This document shows, in pieces, positions 13,600 to 23,402 of a stretch of 56,170 bases of DNA. Each line of letters begins with the position of its first letter. The stretch's first letter is position 1. This DNA is from Mycobacterium tilburgii (GTDB lineage Bacteria; Actinomycetota; Actinomycetes; Mycobacteriales; Mycobacteriaceae). The stretch covers positions 1-56,170 of the forward strand of contig NZ_LR655704.1 of the NCBI RefSeq assembly GCF_902168065.1. The letters are read 5' to 3'. Made by a program: the position numbers and the translations under genes. The notes under the pieces were generated by a model. It did not search any database and was not told the DNA's origin. It saw only the letters and a list, made by a program, of their open reading frames with translations.

Positions 13600-14159
13600 A
13601 TGCACCTGCCTCTTCACCAGAACTTGTTGCGCGGCCGTTTGCGGCCATTTTCGGTGGCTCCGACGGGGCTGCGCCCGGGGGTTGCGAGCTGGCCCCTTCG
13701 GTCTTGTCGATAGACTGTCTCCCAGATGGAAAGTTGATCCGATATGGGAATCGTCCGTGCAGCGCTGAACGGTGGCGTGTACCCGGTCTCGACAAGTCGT
13801 AAAACGATATGACAAAAACCGCCTGACATGCCAACTTCTGCAAGTGTAGCCCGGCGAGTAACGGCAACGTAAATTCGCTGCGGGCCGCCCGCGATGAACC
13901 GCGAAAATGCGGTCAACCCTCCGGCTACCCGCCCACGACAGCAAAGATCGGCGCGCTCCCGCCGCCCCGACCACCGGCCGATCGGGTTTGCCGTAACGCG
14001 CGTCGTACCCCGCTGCCGCGATGGCCGCGATCACATGGCTGCGCCGCCGGCGACACCGACGGCGGGATATTCTGCTCCGTGCCCGTCGTAGTTGCAGATC
14101 TTCGCCTCCGACAGGGGCAGATCGGGATCACGAACCAGGCCATGGTTCAACGTGTTTGC
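13600..14159. other. Non-coding or unrecognised region upstream of gltB (deletion scar zone)
   Basis: About 560 bases between gltB and the ESX-2 ruins. In M. tuberculosis this interval holds about two dozen genes, including the whole ESX-1 locus. Here only short fragments are open. One minus-strand fragment (near 13990-14100) reads [20 protein letters not shown] could not assign it to a family. The gltBD promoter must lie in the right part of 13600-13900, but no clear -10/-35 pair was chosen. Confidence 0.5.
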
Positions 14160-15185
14160 CCGCTAGACCCGGGTTGACGTGTGAGGAATTCGGTCGACTT
14201 CCTTCTCGTAACCGGCGCCGATGAACAGAAGTCGAAGCGGTGCACCTCGAGCGCGACCAGGAGCTGGTTGACGGCTTCCATGCCAATCATATCCGGCCGG
14301 CCGTCCTTCCGACCAGCAGCATGTGATTGGTCTGGTTGGCCACCGGCAGGCCCGCGGCCAGCCGCAAGGCCCGGAACTCGATCTAGTCCTCCAATTCGGC
14401 GACCGCCCGCTTGACGTCGGCCAGCCCGACCTGGTTGTCGAACAAGGCGCGGCCCTCTTCGAGCAGTTCGTCGCGGTGCTCCCGGTATTCCTCTTCCTCA
14501 CGTTGCTGCGCCGACCGCTCGGTGGTCACATTCCCACTTGTTGGTGCGCGAACTGATCGACTGCTGGCGGCGATCACCAGCTGCAGCGCGGGATCTGCCA
14601 AGGCCTGTTTGGCGGTGACGGCTGTTTCGAGATGGTGCCGCAGCGCCTCCGTCTGCTAGCCGTATACGCTGCGCAGCTCGACACGATCGGTCCATTCCAG
14701 TGCCACCCGCGCCTGCCCGAGATGGGCCGCGGCGTGCGCCGCCAGCGTGCAGATCGCCGCGGTCACCGCCGACACGATGATCGCCTGCGGTGGCAAGATG
14801 GCCGCCGCCACCGATACGACATCGGGCCAGCGTTGCGTCGCGAACATCAGGTAGACCTCGATGTACTGCTTCCACTGATGGTTCTCCCGCGTGTCTAGCA
14901 GCGTCGAATCCGCAAGCAGCGCTTTGGCTTTCTCTCACTGCCGGTCGTGATCAGGGCACTGGCCGGCGCCAGGCCGGCATGGGAGGCCTCGGTCATCGAG
15001 ATCGACAGAAGGGCCCAGCCTTGATCGGGGCCGACAAACGCGCGCCGATCTGGTTGGTCTCCCGATGCAGCCGGCTGCCGCACCTGTACAACTGCTCGAT
15101 GGTCGAGCGTGCCTCGTCTCCGGCGGCGATCCGGCCCAGCCAGGTGTCCGCCATCGACGGGTCGATTTCGGTCGCTCGGCGTACA
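14160..15185 (-). pseudogene. eccA2: eccA2 pseudogene (ESX-2 AAA+ ATPase), internally deleted and fused to eccD2
   Basis: Minus-strand fragments match the ESX-2 AAA ATPase EccA2 (Rv3884c) in order. The TPR half begins at about 15185 with DPSMADTWLGRIAAGDEA and LHRETNQIGARLSA. It continues TEASHAGLAPASALITTGS, MFATQRWPDVVSVAAAILPP and ALAAHAAAHLGQARVALEW. The start of the ATPase half follows (HRDELLEEGRALFDNQVGLA, DVKRAVAELED, LPVANQTNHMLLV). Just where the Walker A loop should be, the sequence is truncated. It resumes much further on with FIGAGYEKEVD near 14210. Walker A/B and the sensor regions are gone. Many frameshifts and stops occur. EccA recycles or chaperones ESX substrates in the cytosol; this copy is dead. 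The 5' boundary is a fusion with eccD2. Confidence 0.88.
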
Positions 15186-15621
15186 ACCAATCCCAGTAAG
15201 GTCAGCGATGTGATCGCGAGGATGACGAGCGCGGCGCAGGCCGCGGTTTGCAGGGCGACCGGTTCGAACAGGGATTTTCCGACCCGGGCCAGGCAGGTGA
15301 ACAGCGACTCGTGTTGCGGCTCAAAGGATTCCCCTGCTACCGCGGGAATCAGGGTGAGCGTGGCTCCGTCCTCGACGCCGAGTTCATCGAGGGTCTTGGT
15401 AACGTCGAGCCGAACCCCGTTCGCTTTGTGCAGTTCGTACCCGACGCCGGGCTCGAGCCCGGCCGGCGCTTGAGTTCTTCTTTGAGCAGCTCCACCACGT
15501 TGTCGAGGAACGCCTCGATCGGCACCGAGGCAGGGTAGGCCTGCGAAACTAAATGTTCGCCACATACAACCGCGACCGCGCAGCGGGCTGGAAAAGAAAC
15601 CTTACCCACGAACGCGGACAT
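15185..15621 (-). pseudogene. eccD2: eccD2 pseudogene: ubiquitin-like domain and first membrane helix only
   Basis: ATG at 15619-15621 begins MSAFVGKVSFPARCAVAVVC, followed by GEHLVSQAYPASVPIEAFLD and VVELLKEELKRR, the ubiquitin-like domain of EccD. A frameshift near 15480 is followed by PGVGYELHKANGVRLDVTKT and ELGVEDGATLTLIPAVAGES. The linker LARVGKSLFEPVALQTAA and one membrane helix (AALVILAITSLTLLGLVV) come next. After that helix the frame runs straight into eccA2 (RRATEIDPSMADTW). The other ten or so EccD helices, together with mycP2 and eccE2, are missing. EccD2 would be the multi-helix pore subunit of the ESX-2 membrane complex. Confidence 0.85.
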
Positions 15622-15639
15622 TAGCGCGGCCTGTCGGCA

Positions 15640-16560
15640 TCTGGAATGTATTTGTCCGCCAATGCCGCGGTGATTTCGAATAGCCGCAGCCGAGTTTTCT
15701 TTTTCAGCTCGTGCTGCGTACCGATTATTCTGCCTTGGCGAGGAATGGATCGTACGGCATGGATTCGACTGTCGCGCCGGTCTGTGCGAATCGTTCGGTG
15801 AGGTAGATGCGGTCTCTCTATCATATTTATTGCGACTGTCGTTCAGGATGACCATGCTGCGGGACATGAGTTCGTGATATCTCAATCGAGCGCAGCAAGT
15901 CGATCGCCCGAGTCACCGGCAGTGAAGTATCAGCGGTCAGACTGGAGACGAACACCAGGGTGCAGGCGTCGAGCACCGTCTTCATCACCGGGTGCTCGAG
16001 TCGTCGGAGGTATCCACCACGATGACGGTGTGCGTACGGCGCAGCCGCGACAGCACCCCGGAGAACATCGCGGCCACCAGCGGCCGTGGCTGATCCAACG
16101 CTCGGTTGCCGGCTAGTACGTCGAGGCCAATACTGTTCTTCCCTAAGTGTTCTCGAATGTCGGCGTAGCCCTGCATGTCGGTGTCATTGAGGACGGTGGC
16201 GTAGTCACCCGGTGGTGACTCGTCCATCCGCCCGGCCAGGGTGCCGAAGCCGGGGGCTGCGTCGATCGCCACCACGTTTTCGGGACAGCATTCCCGGAAC
16301 ACCGCGCCGATGCACGCCGTCAGCGTGGTTTTGCCGACGCCACCCTTGCCCGACATCACCCCGATCACTTACTGCTTGCGGGTGTGGCGACGGATTCGTT
16401 CCTGCAGTTCTCGATAATGCCTTTCGGCGGGCGATCGCCGAAGTTGATGGCATGAAATGTCGCTTGATAAACAATTTTCGCCAGTCGCTACCGGGCGGAA
16501 TTTTCCGGGAGGCGACCATATCGGAAATGCGCAGCGTTCCTGATACGGAGTCTTGATTTT
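15640..16560 (-). pseudogene. MinD/ParA-like ATPase pseudogene of ESX-2 (Rv3888c homologue)
   Basis: The core frame near 15985-16368 reads IGVMSGKGGVGKTTLTACIG (deviant Walker A), NVVAIDAAPGFGTLAGRMDE and VLAGNRALDQPRPLVAAMFS. It then reads TVIVVDTSDDSSTR before breaking. Upstream, out of frame near 16400-16500, GSDWRKLFIKRHFMPSTS and HAINFGDRPPKGII are pieces of the N-terminal region. Downstream, in other frames near 15730-15830, RIYLTERFAQTGATVES and MPYDPFLAKAE are followed by RLRLFEITAALADKYIPDAD, which is the C-terminal region. Such ATPases are encoded next to eccD in ESX loci. At least three frame changes separate the parts. Outer limits are approximate. Confidence 0.8.
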
Positions 16561-16677
16561 GGTAGCGTGCAGCGGGGACTTCTCGCCGAGTCGGTCCGCC
16601 CTGTTACGGGGAATTAGATGAGCCCGTCCACGGATTCGTCACGATGTCGATGCTATCATTTTCACGTTACCTTTCGA

Positions 16678-17503
16678 CTACACGACTTTTCGGTAGGAAT
16701 ACCATTCTTGGTCGGCGGGCAGGCGCCGCATCATGTGGCTGATCGCCGAGGCGATGTTGTTTCTGGTGCCCGGGGCGACGATCATCCACTGCTTACCCGC
16801 GGAAGGAACGTGTTCGGCGACAAGCCGGCCTTCGGATGTGTCGATGATCGTCACCGCGCCCTGATCGATGTAGGTGTGGGTGGGCCGGCCGCTGTTCACC
16901 CCCGACTGGATGGCAACTTCGGGGCCTGGGCGGACCGCTCGGTGTCGGTGACCAGCTTCAACAGGTGCAGCTGGTTGGCCTCGATGCTCTGGTTGACGAG
17001 AAACTCATGCAGCGAGCTCTGGTCGGTGGCCGCGGCGCGCATCGCGTCCGAGTCCAGCGTGACAGGCCGCAGCTGGCGCGAGATCGATTGCGCCGCAAAT
17101 ACGTTCGACCTGAGCGCCGTGCGCTTCGCTGGCCGCGCTCTCGCTCGCGATGCCGGCCCCGCTAATTCGCACCAGGTCCGCCCGATCGCTCGATGGACAC
17201 CCACCAATGCGCAAACCTGGCGAGTAGCGTGGGTGGGCTCGCCGTCACCGGGCAGCCGGAAATGGATCATCAGCCCGATGTCTCGGCGGGACAGCACCGT
17301 CAGCCATTCGACAAGGTGCCGTCGACGGAGTCCGTCTCATCGATCACCCCGGCGGCCCGCAGTTCGGGTCACCGGGTGTTGCAGCGCCTGCGCTTCGGCT
17401 CGACGCCGGGCAGGTGCGGCAGCAGCCCCATTTCGGGTGCGAGGACCTCGACACCGGTGAGTACCTGCAAGACCCACAGACCGTCCAGTGAGATGGTTAG
17501 CAC
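16678..17503 (-). pseudogene. espG2: espG2 pseudogene (ESX-2 PE/PPE chaperone)
   Basis: GTG at 17501-17503 starts VLTISLDGLWVLQVLTGVEV, continuing LAPEMGLLPHLPGVEPK, the EspG N-terminus, and stops near 17370 after a frame loss. The middle is scattered (LVNQSIEANQLHLLKLVTDT near 16950-17010). The C-terminal strand set is readable at 16678-16899 (TYIDQGAVTIIDTSEGRLVA, QWMIVAPGTRNNIASAISH). EspG proteins bind the tips of PE-PPE dimers in the cytosol and deliver them to their own ESX machine. With PE36/PPE69 also missing from this locus, the chaperone has no local clients. Confidence 0.85.
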
Positions 17504-17562
17504 GGTCTTCCCTTAGAGCCAAGCGCGAGGCGCACGCGTGCGTGCGCCTCGCCAAGCCGGGA

Positions 17563-17854
17563 CTACAAGGACTGACTGTCGAGTTGCTGGTCGGTGTTGA
17601 TCGCGTTCTCGTGCACTGTGTTGACGTGTGCCCGTGCAGGCTGACGGTCTGGATCATGTCCTGCAAGCCGTGCAGCATCTAGCTGCTGTGCGTCGAAGAA
17701 TGCCGTGACGCCGTGGCCCTGAAAGAACTCGGCCAGCGACTGGGCGATGTGCAGAACGTCGTCGTGAATTTCCATCAGCTGCGCGGCCTGCGTACCGATG
17801 TCACTGGAGAGGCCACTGACCGCAGCATGGTTGTAAACAATCTAATCTGGACAT
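17563..17854 (-). pseudogene. esxC: esxC pseudogene (WXG100-family ESX-2 substrate)
   Basis: ATG at 17852-17854. A frame loss within four codons is followed by IVYNHAAVSGLSSDIGTQAA and MEIHDDVLHIAQSLAEFFQG, then HGVTAFFDAQ, closely matching EsxC (Rv3890c). A second shift gives MLHGLQDMIQTVSLHGHT, and a third gives NTVHENAINTDQQLDSQSL with the stop at 17563. The complete reconstructed protein would be about 95 residues, normal for EsxC. It lies 29 bases downstream of the esxD-like stop, preserving the ancestral esxD-esxC operon. Confidence 0.85.
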
Positions 17855-17882
17855 GTTCGTTGTTCCTTAAGTCAAAAGTAAG

Positions 17883-18239
17883 TCAAAAGTTCTGGGGTCG
17901 GCCGGAATTTGTATTTAGGTGGACTTGGACCCCGCCGAACACACCATTGCGGCTGTGCGCCGAATCCGCTTCGTGGTGCTTCATCCATGTCGACGCCCGG
18001 CCGAGGCCGTGGGCCAAGCGGTTGCCGCCCGTCATGATCTGCTGGAGATCGTGGGCGATTTGGCCCGCCGTGTTCAGGGTCGTGGACCCGGCCTGACCGG
18101 CCCACCCAGTGGCGCTGACGACGTTCTCGTGACCGCTTAAATACTGATTGGCAATTGCGGCCGTTTCTTGCAGCCGCGTTTCAATCCGCTGCTTCGAACT
18201 GCGTAATAGTTCCGGTGTAACAACTGTCGTCCCCGCCAT
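17883..18239 (-). CDS. esxD: EsxD-like WXG100-family protein, open reading frame preserved
   Basis: 118 residues. The start MAGTTVVTPELLRSSKQRIE follows a good ribosome site (GGGAG six bases upstream). The WXG turn is present (SATGWAGQAG), flanked by two helices (LQETAAIANQYLSGHENVV; AGQIAHDLQQIMTGGNRLAH), then LGRASTWMKHHEADS. This matches EsxD (Rv3891c) over about 95 residues. The C-terminus from about residue 97 (FGGVQVHLNTNSGRPQNF) is longer than in M. tuberculosis (107 residues) and may be a shifted tail. It is the only gene of the ESX-2 cluster here without an internal stop, but no ESX-2 machine or EsxC partner is available, so function is doubtful. Confidence 0.65.
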   Translation of the reverse strand: MAGTTVVTPELLRSSKQRIETRLQETAAIANQYLSGHENVVSATGWAGQAGSTTLNTAGQIAHDLQQIMTGGNRLAHGLGRASTWMKHHEADSAHSRNGVFGGVQVHLNTNSGRPQNF

Positions 18240-18315
18240 GTTTTCTCCCTCGAATCCTTAGGCTCCCACACCTGGGATGTTGAATCACCCTTGCCGAACA
18301 GCGCGAAACGCCTTG

Positions 18316-18683
18316 TCAAAGGGTGCTCGTGCCGTCCGCTGAGCCGTCGCCATCGGTATCGGTCAATCGGACGTCCCACCGTCCGTCGCCGTCGGTGTCC
18401 ACATAACCGGTCACGCCGGTGTCCTCGGCGCAGAGCACCCGATCGGCAACGCCGTTGCCGTCGACGTCGATCAGCCTGGCCCCGTCCATCGAAGTCGACC
18501 ATCAGGCCCCGGTGTGCTCGCTGCTGTTGAGTCTGTACCATCGCAGGCTTCCGCCCGGTCCACGGTGACCGCCCAGGTTCCGGATCCGTCGTCGGTGAAG
18601 TACGCCTCGGGCGTCCCGTCGTTGTCAAGATCGCACACCGCGTGGTCGACGACGCCGTCGCCGTCAGAAAGGCAGTAATCCAT
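18316..18683 (-). pseudogene. Remnant of a secreted protein with D-x-D-x-D/N-G calcium-loop-like repeats
   Basis: In several frames the minus strand encodes acidic loops: LSDGDGVVDHAVCDLDNDGT and PEAYFTDDGSGTWAVTVD (18590-18683). After frame changes come LIDVDGNGVADRVLC and VDTDGDGRWDVRLTDTDGDG, ending ADGTSTL with a stop at 18316. The repeated D-D-G pattern resembles EF-hand or dockerin-like loops as in the DUF6802-type proteins of mycobacteria; this family name is my best guess. There is no signal peptide in the remaining part, so the 5' end is probably deleted. Function is unknown. Confidence 0.6.
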
Positions 18684-18707
18684 ACGGATTCGGACGCGTG
18701 GCCGCCT

Positions 18708-20162
18708 CTACGTGTTCCCGCGGGTCTCCCACCAAGCCAGCAACTCGGCGATCGCTTCGTCTTCGGTCAGCGGCCCGCGGTCCAGCCGCAGCTCTTTCAG
18801 GTACCGCCACGCCTTCCCGACCTGCGGCCCCGCCGGAATGTTGAGCAGCTCTATGATCCGGTTGCCGTCCAGGTCCGGGCGTACCCGTGCCAGATCCTCC
18901 TGCGCGGCCAGCTCCGCGATCCTTGCCTCTAGGCGGTCGTAGTTGGCCTGCAGCTGCGCGGCCCGGCGCTTGTTGCGGGTCGTGCAGTCCGCACGCACCA
19001 GCTTGTGCAGCCGGGGCAGCAGCGGGCCGGCGTCGGTGACATAGCGACGCACCGCGGAGTCGGTCCACTTCCCGTCGCCGTAACCGTGGAATCGCAGGTG
19101 CAGGTAGACCAGCTGCGATACGTCGTCGACCATCTGCTTGGAGTATTTGAGTGCCCGCAGCCGCTTGCGGACCATCTTGGCGCCGACCACCTCGTGGTGA
19201 TGGAAGCTGACTCCGCCACCCGGCTCGTGGCGTCGGGTCGCCGGTTTGCCGATGTCGTGCAGCAGTGCGGCCCACCGCAGCACCAGGTCCGGGCCCCCTT
19301 CTGGGGGTGGGTATTCCAGCGCGATGGCCTGGCGCAGCACGGTCAGCGAATGCTGATAGACGTCTTTGTGCTGGTGGTGTTCGTCGATCGCCATCTGCAT
19401 GCCACCGACCTCGGGCAGTATCACCTCACCCATTCCGGTCTGCACGATCAGGTCGATGCCGGCGACGGGGTCGGTCCCGACCAGCAGCTTGTCCAGCTCG
19501 GCGGCCACCCGTTCGGCGCTGATCCGCGCCAACTGCGGCGCCATCTTCTCGATGGCCGTCCGTACCCGCGGGGTGATGGTGCACCCGAGTTGCGCGACGA
19601 ACCGCGCGGCGCGCAGCATCCGCAACGGGTCATCGTCGAAAGACACCTCGGGATCGGCCGGGGTGTCGAGCACCCGGGCACGAAGCGCGGCCAACCCACC
19701 CAGCGGATCCACGAAGTCGCCTGGGCCGGCCGCTGTGATGCGCACCGCCAACGCGTTGGCGGTGAAATCGCGGCGCACCAAGTCATCCTCGAGCCGGTCG
19801 CCGAACTGCACCTCGGGATTCCGCGACACCTGGTCGTAGCTGTCCGCACGGAAGGTGGTGATCTCCAGCCGGTGCTCGTCCTTGTCGACACCCACAGTGC
19901 CGAAGACGATGCCGGTGTCCCACACCGCGTCAGCCCAGCCGCGCACTATCTGCTGGACCTGCTCCGGGCGGGCACTGGTGGTGAAGTCCAGGTCGGGACT
20001 CAACCGGCCTAGCAGGGCATCGCGTACCGAGCCGCCGACTAGATACAACTCGTGCCCCGCGGCGTCGAACAACGCACCCAGCGCGCGCAGCACCTCGGCT
20101 TGCCGATTCAGGGCGACGGCGGCTGCTGCTAGCAGCTCGACATCATGGGGGGCGTCGGACAC
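18708..20162 (-). CDS. pcnA: CCA-adding tRNA nucleotidyltransferase / poly(A) polymerase family, HD domain
   Basis: 484 residues (M. tuberculosis PcnA 480). It starts at a GTG ([18 protein letters not shown]). The nucleotidyltransferase head has [15 protein letters not shown] and DLDFTT with the catalytic acidic pair. [13 protein letters not shown] and the tRNA-binding motif [16 protein letters not shown] follow. The HD phosphohydrolase domain is intact ([28 protein letters not shown]). The enzyme repairs or adds the tRNA 3' CCA end. It is needed here because the two tRNA genes in this window do not encode CCA. It is divergent from mutT4 with a 118-base gap that must hold both promoters. Confidence 0.93.
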   Translation of the reverse strand: MSDAPHDVELLAAAAVALNRQAEVLRALGALFDAAGHELYLVGGSVRDALLGRLSPDLDFTTSARPEQVQQIVRGWADAVWDTGIVFGTVGVDKDEHRLEITTFRADSYDQVSRNPEVQFGDRLEDDLVRRDFTANALAVRITAAGPGDFVDPLGGLAALRARVLDTPADPEVSFDDDPLRMLRAARFVAQLGCTITPRVRTAIEKMAPQLARISAERVAAELDKLLVGTDPVAGIDLIVQTGMGEVILPEVGGMQMAIDEHHQHKDVYQHSLTVLRQAIALEYPPPEGGPDLVLRWAALLHDIGKPATRRHEPGGGVSFHHHEVVGAKMVRKRLRALKYSKQMVDDVSQLVYLHLRFHGYGDGKWTDSAVRRYVTDAGPLLPRLHKLVRADCTTRNKRRAAQLQANYDRLEARIAELAAQEDLARVRPDLDGNRIIELLNIPAGPQVGKAWRYLKELRLDRGPLTEDEAIAELLAWWETRGNT

Positions 20163-20280
20163 GTTCGGTCAGCCTAGTCGGGTTAGGAACCCGACCTCCC
20201 ACACCGTCGGGTGGCGATGCGGGCCGGGACAGCGGCGAGTGTGTCCGGAAGACCAGCTCGTGCCAGCTACTATCGCTTGG

Positions 20281-21021
20281 GTGTCGGATGGCGAACAGGC
20301 CAAACCACGTCGCCGCCGCGGGCGCCGCCGGCGTCGCGGCGGCGCCAAGGCGTCCGACAAAGAACCCGAAACCACGGTAACCGCCACCCCCGCGGCCAAT
20401 AAGACGAATAGCCGGCGCCGGTCTCGCGCGCCACGTGGGGTGCCCGAGTGGCTGCGCACTGTGCACGAGACCTCCGCGGGCGGCCTGGTCATCGACGGCA
20501 TCGACGGGCCGCGCGATGCGCAGATGGCCGCCCTGATCGGGCGCATCGACCGCCGCGGACGGATGCTGTGGTCGCTGCCCAAGGGGCATATCGAACTGGG
20601 CGAAACCGCGGAGCAGACGGCCATTCGTGAGGTTGCCGAAGAGACCGGAATCCACGGCAGCGTGCTGGCCGCGTTGGGGCGCATCGACTACTGGTTCGTC
20701 ACCGATGGCCGCCGCGTGCACAAGACCGTGCACCATTATTTGATGCGGTTCTCCGGCGGCGAGCTGTCCGACGAGGACTTCGAGGTTGCCGAGGTCGCGT
20801 GGGTGCCGATGCGAGAGCTGCCGTCGCGACTTGCCTACGCCGACGAGCGCCGGCTAGCTCAGGTCGCCGACGAACTGATCGGCAAGCTGCAGCGCGGCGG
20901 GCCCGCCGCGCTGCCGCCGCTGCCGCCCAGCACGCCGCGTCGCAACCCGCAAACGCATTCGCGCACAAAGCATTCCGACAAAACCGCCAGCCGTCGCAAC
21001 GGCCACGGGCCAGGGTCGTGA
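20281..21021 (+). CDS. mutT4: Nudix hydrolase MutT4
   Basis: 246 residues from GTG 20281 ([18 protein letters not shown]), as in Rv3908 (248). A very basic N-terminal tail of about 45 residues is followed by the Nudix fold with a complete Nudix box ([20 protein letters not shown], then TGI). The strand [19 protein letters not shown] precedes it. The C-terminus is Pro/Arg/His rich. MutT4 is one of the mycobacterial MutT paralogues implicated in sanitising nucleotides. The stop overlaps the Rv3909 start (GTGA at 21018-21021), the first of several overlaps in a cell-envelope operon continuing to the murJ fusion. Confidence 0.9.
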   Translation: MSDGEQAKPRRRRGRRRRRGGAKASDKEPETTVTATPAANKTNSRRRSRAPRGVPEWLRTVHETSAGGLVIDGIDGPRDAQMAALIGRIDRRGRMLWSLPKGHIELGETAEQTAIREVAEETGIHGSVLAALGRIDYWFVTDGRRVHKTVHHYLMRFSGGELSDEDFEVAEVAWVPMRELPSRLAYADERRLAQVADELIGKLQRGGPAALPPLPPSTPRRNPQTHSRTKHSDKTASRRNGHGPGS

Positions 21022-23402
21022 CCGCGCCCCGTTCCTACTGGGCCGGCTTGTTGCGGCTGGCTGCCGTGGTCGCCCTCGTGGCCCGATTCACCGTGCCGCT
21101 CACCGGCCCGGTCGGCCTCCCCCGCGCGGCCGCCGATGAACCCCGGTCGACGCCGTTCATCCGCGTCCGGGTCGATCAGGTCACCCCGCACGTGGTGACC
21201 ACCACCAGCCAACCCGTCGTCACGGTCAGCGGAATGGTGACCAACATCGGCGACCGCCCGGTCCGGGACGTCATGGTTCGGCTCGAACACGCCGCCGCGG
21301 TCGACACCTCGGCGGGGCTGCGCACCTCGCTGGACGGTGCCACCGATCAGTACCATCCGGCCGCCGACTTCCTGACCATCGCGCCCGAACTGCGGCGCGG
21401 GCAGGAGGCCGGCTTCGCCCTGTCCGCGCCGTTGCGCTCGTTGACCAAGCCGTCGCTGGGCATTAACCAGCCCGGGATCTACCCGCTGCTGGTCAACGTC
21501 AACGGCACGCCCGACCACGGAGACCCCGCCCGGCTCGACAATGCCCGGTTCCTGCTGCCGGTGATCGGAGTCCCACCCGACCGCGCCGACTCCCTGGAAT
21601 CCGCCGTGGCTCCCGACACGTCGAAACCGGTCTGGGTGACCATGCTATGGCCGCTCGCCGACCGGCCGCGGCTGGCCCCGGGGCAGCCCGGCGGCACGGT
21701 TCCGGTCCGGCTGGTCGACGACGACCTGGCCACCTCGCTGGCCACCGGAGGCCGGCTGGACGTTCTGCTCTCCGCCGCCGAGGTCGCCACCAGCCACGAC
21801 GTCGACCCCGACGGCGCCGTCGGCCGTGCGCTCTGCCTTGCCGTCGACCCGGATCTGCTGGTCACCGTCAATGCGATGACGGCGGGCTACGTGGTGTCGA
21901 ACCCGCCCGGCGGCCCCGCCCAGCAGCCGGGCGCTCCCACCCACCCGGGCGCCGGGCAAGCCGCCGCGACCGGGTGGCTGAACCGGTTACGGGCGCTAGC
22001 GCATCACGTCTGCGTGACACCGCTGCCATACGCGCAGGCCGACCTGGACGCGCTGCAGCGGATCAACGATCGGAGGCTCACCGTGATCGCGACAACCAGC
22101 GTCGGCAACATCGTAGACCAGATCCTGGACGTGGCGTCCACCCGGGGCGCCATGCTGCTGACCGACGGCCCACTCACCGTCGGTGCGGTCGGTCTGCTCA
22201 ACGCCAACAACAGCACGGTCGCCGTCGCCGCGGCCCACCTGGCCGCGCCGGATTCGAAATCGTCCGCCGACGGCTTCCACGATGTCGACACCACCCTCCG
22301 GCGGCTGTCCCAGCAGGTGGTGCTGGCGCCGTTCGATCCCGCGGTCAGTGCGGCGCTAGCCGGAGCGGGTAATGATCCCAGCGTGCCCACTTATCTCGAC
22401 CCCTCATTGACGGTCCGGCTCACGCACGACTCCACCACCGCGCGCCGCCAGGACGCCCTGGGGTCCATGTTCTGGCATGCCCTGGATCGCGATGCCCCGC
22501 CGCGCACGCAGCTCCTCGTGCCGCCCGCCACCTGGAACCTGCAGGCCGACGACGCGCAGGTCATCCTGACCGCGCTGGCCACCATCATCCGATCGGGGCT
22601 GGGCGTGCCCCACCCGCTCGCTGCGGTGATTGCCGAAGCCGCGGCTTGCACGGAGCCGGGAGCACCGCCTGATGTCTCCGCCCCGGGGCGCGGCCGCTTC
22701 GCCGAGACCGTCACCGCCGACATTAACGGCCAGACCGGCCGGCTGTGGCGGCTGACCTCGGCGCTGAGCACCGATGAACGCACCGGGTTGACCGGCGTCC
22801 AGTACACCGCGCCGATGCGCGAGGACATGCTACGCGCGTTGAGCCAGTCGCAGCCCCCCGACGGTCGCAACGAGTTGGCGAAACAACGACTGGCGGTGGT
22901 CGGCGACACGGTCAACGACTTGTTCGGCGCGGTGACGATCGTGAACCCGGGCGGCTCCTACACCCTGGCGACCGAGCACAGCCCGTTGCCACTGGCCCTG
23001 CACAACGGTCTCGCGGTGCCGATCAAGGTGCGCCTGCAGGTCGACGCCCCGCCCGGAATCACCGTGACCGACATCGGGCAGATCGAATTGCCGCCGGGCT
23101 ATCTGCCGCTGCGGGTTCCGATCGAGGTGAACTTCACCCAACGCGTCTCGATCAACGTCACGCTGCGAACCCCCGACGGCACCCGGCTGGGTGAGCCGGT
23201 GCGTTTGTCGGTGCACTCCAACGCCTACGGCAAGGTTCTCTTCGCGATCACCCTGACCGCCGCTGCGGTGCTGTTCTTCCTCGCCGGCCGGCGGCTGTGG
23301 CACCGGTTCCGCGACCAGCCCGACCGCGCCGATCCGCCCCACCACCAGCCGGCCGACCGGAGCGGTGTCGGCACTCGCGTGGACGAAGAGCACCGCGTAT
23401 GA
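21018..23402 (+). CDS. Large secreted membrane-anchored protein of unknown function (Rv3909, DUF6049 type)
   Basis: 794 residues (Rv3909: 802). GTG at 21018 overlaps the mutT4 stop. An N-terminal signal or anchor segment ([20 protein letters not shown]) precedes a large extracytoplasmic region with an early Ig-like domain ([20 protein letters not shown]). A later beta domain is [20 protein letters not shown]. One C-terminal membrane helix ([20 protein letters not shown]) and a short basic or acidic cytosolic tail follow. It sits between mutT4 and the murJ fusion with overlapping start and stop codons on both sides, which suggests co-translation and a role in envelope assembly. No catalytic motif was recognised. 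Confidence 0.88.
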   Translation: MTAPRSYWAGLLRLAAVVALVARFTVPLTGPVGLPRAAADEPRSTPFIRVRVDQVTPHVVTTTSQPVVTVSGMVTNIGDRPVRDVMVRLEHAAAVDTSAGLRTSLDGATDQYHPAADFLTIAPELRRGQEAGFALSAPLRSLTKPSLGINQPGIYPLLVNVNGTPDHGDPARLDNARFLLPVIGVPPDRADSLESAVAPDTSKPVWVTMLWPLADRPRLAPGQPGGTVPVRLVDDDLATSLATGGRLDVLLSAAEVATSHDVDPDGAVGRALCLAVDPDLLVTVNAMTAGYVVSNPPGGPAQQPGAPTHPGAGQAAATGWLNRLRALAHHVCVTPLPYAQADLDALQRINDRRLTVIATTSVGNIVDQILDVASTRGAMLLTDGPLTVGAVGLLNANNSTVAVAAAHLAAPDSKSSADGFHDVDTTLRRLSQQVVLAPFDPAVSAALAGAGNDPSVPTYLDPSLTVRLTHDSTTARRQDALGSMFWHALDRDAPPRTQLLVPPATWNLQADDAQVILTALATIIRSGLGVPHPLAAVIAEAAACTEPGAPPDVSAPGRGRFAETVTADINGQTGRLWRLTSALSTDERTGLTGVQYTAPMREDMLRALSQSQPPDGRNELAKQRLAVVGDTVNDLFGAVTIVNPGGSYTLATEHSPLPLALHNGLAVPIKVRLQVDAPPGITVTDIGQIELPPGYLPLRVPIEVNFTQRVSINVTLRTPDGTRLGEPVRLSVHSNAYGKVLFAITLTAAAVLFFLAGRRLWHRFRDQPDRADPPHHQPADRSGVGTRVDEEHRV

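Noticed and set aside
19005..20012. 335-codon plus-strand open frame
   Set aside because: Antisense shadow of pcnA in high-G+C DNA.
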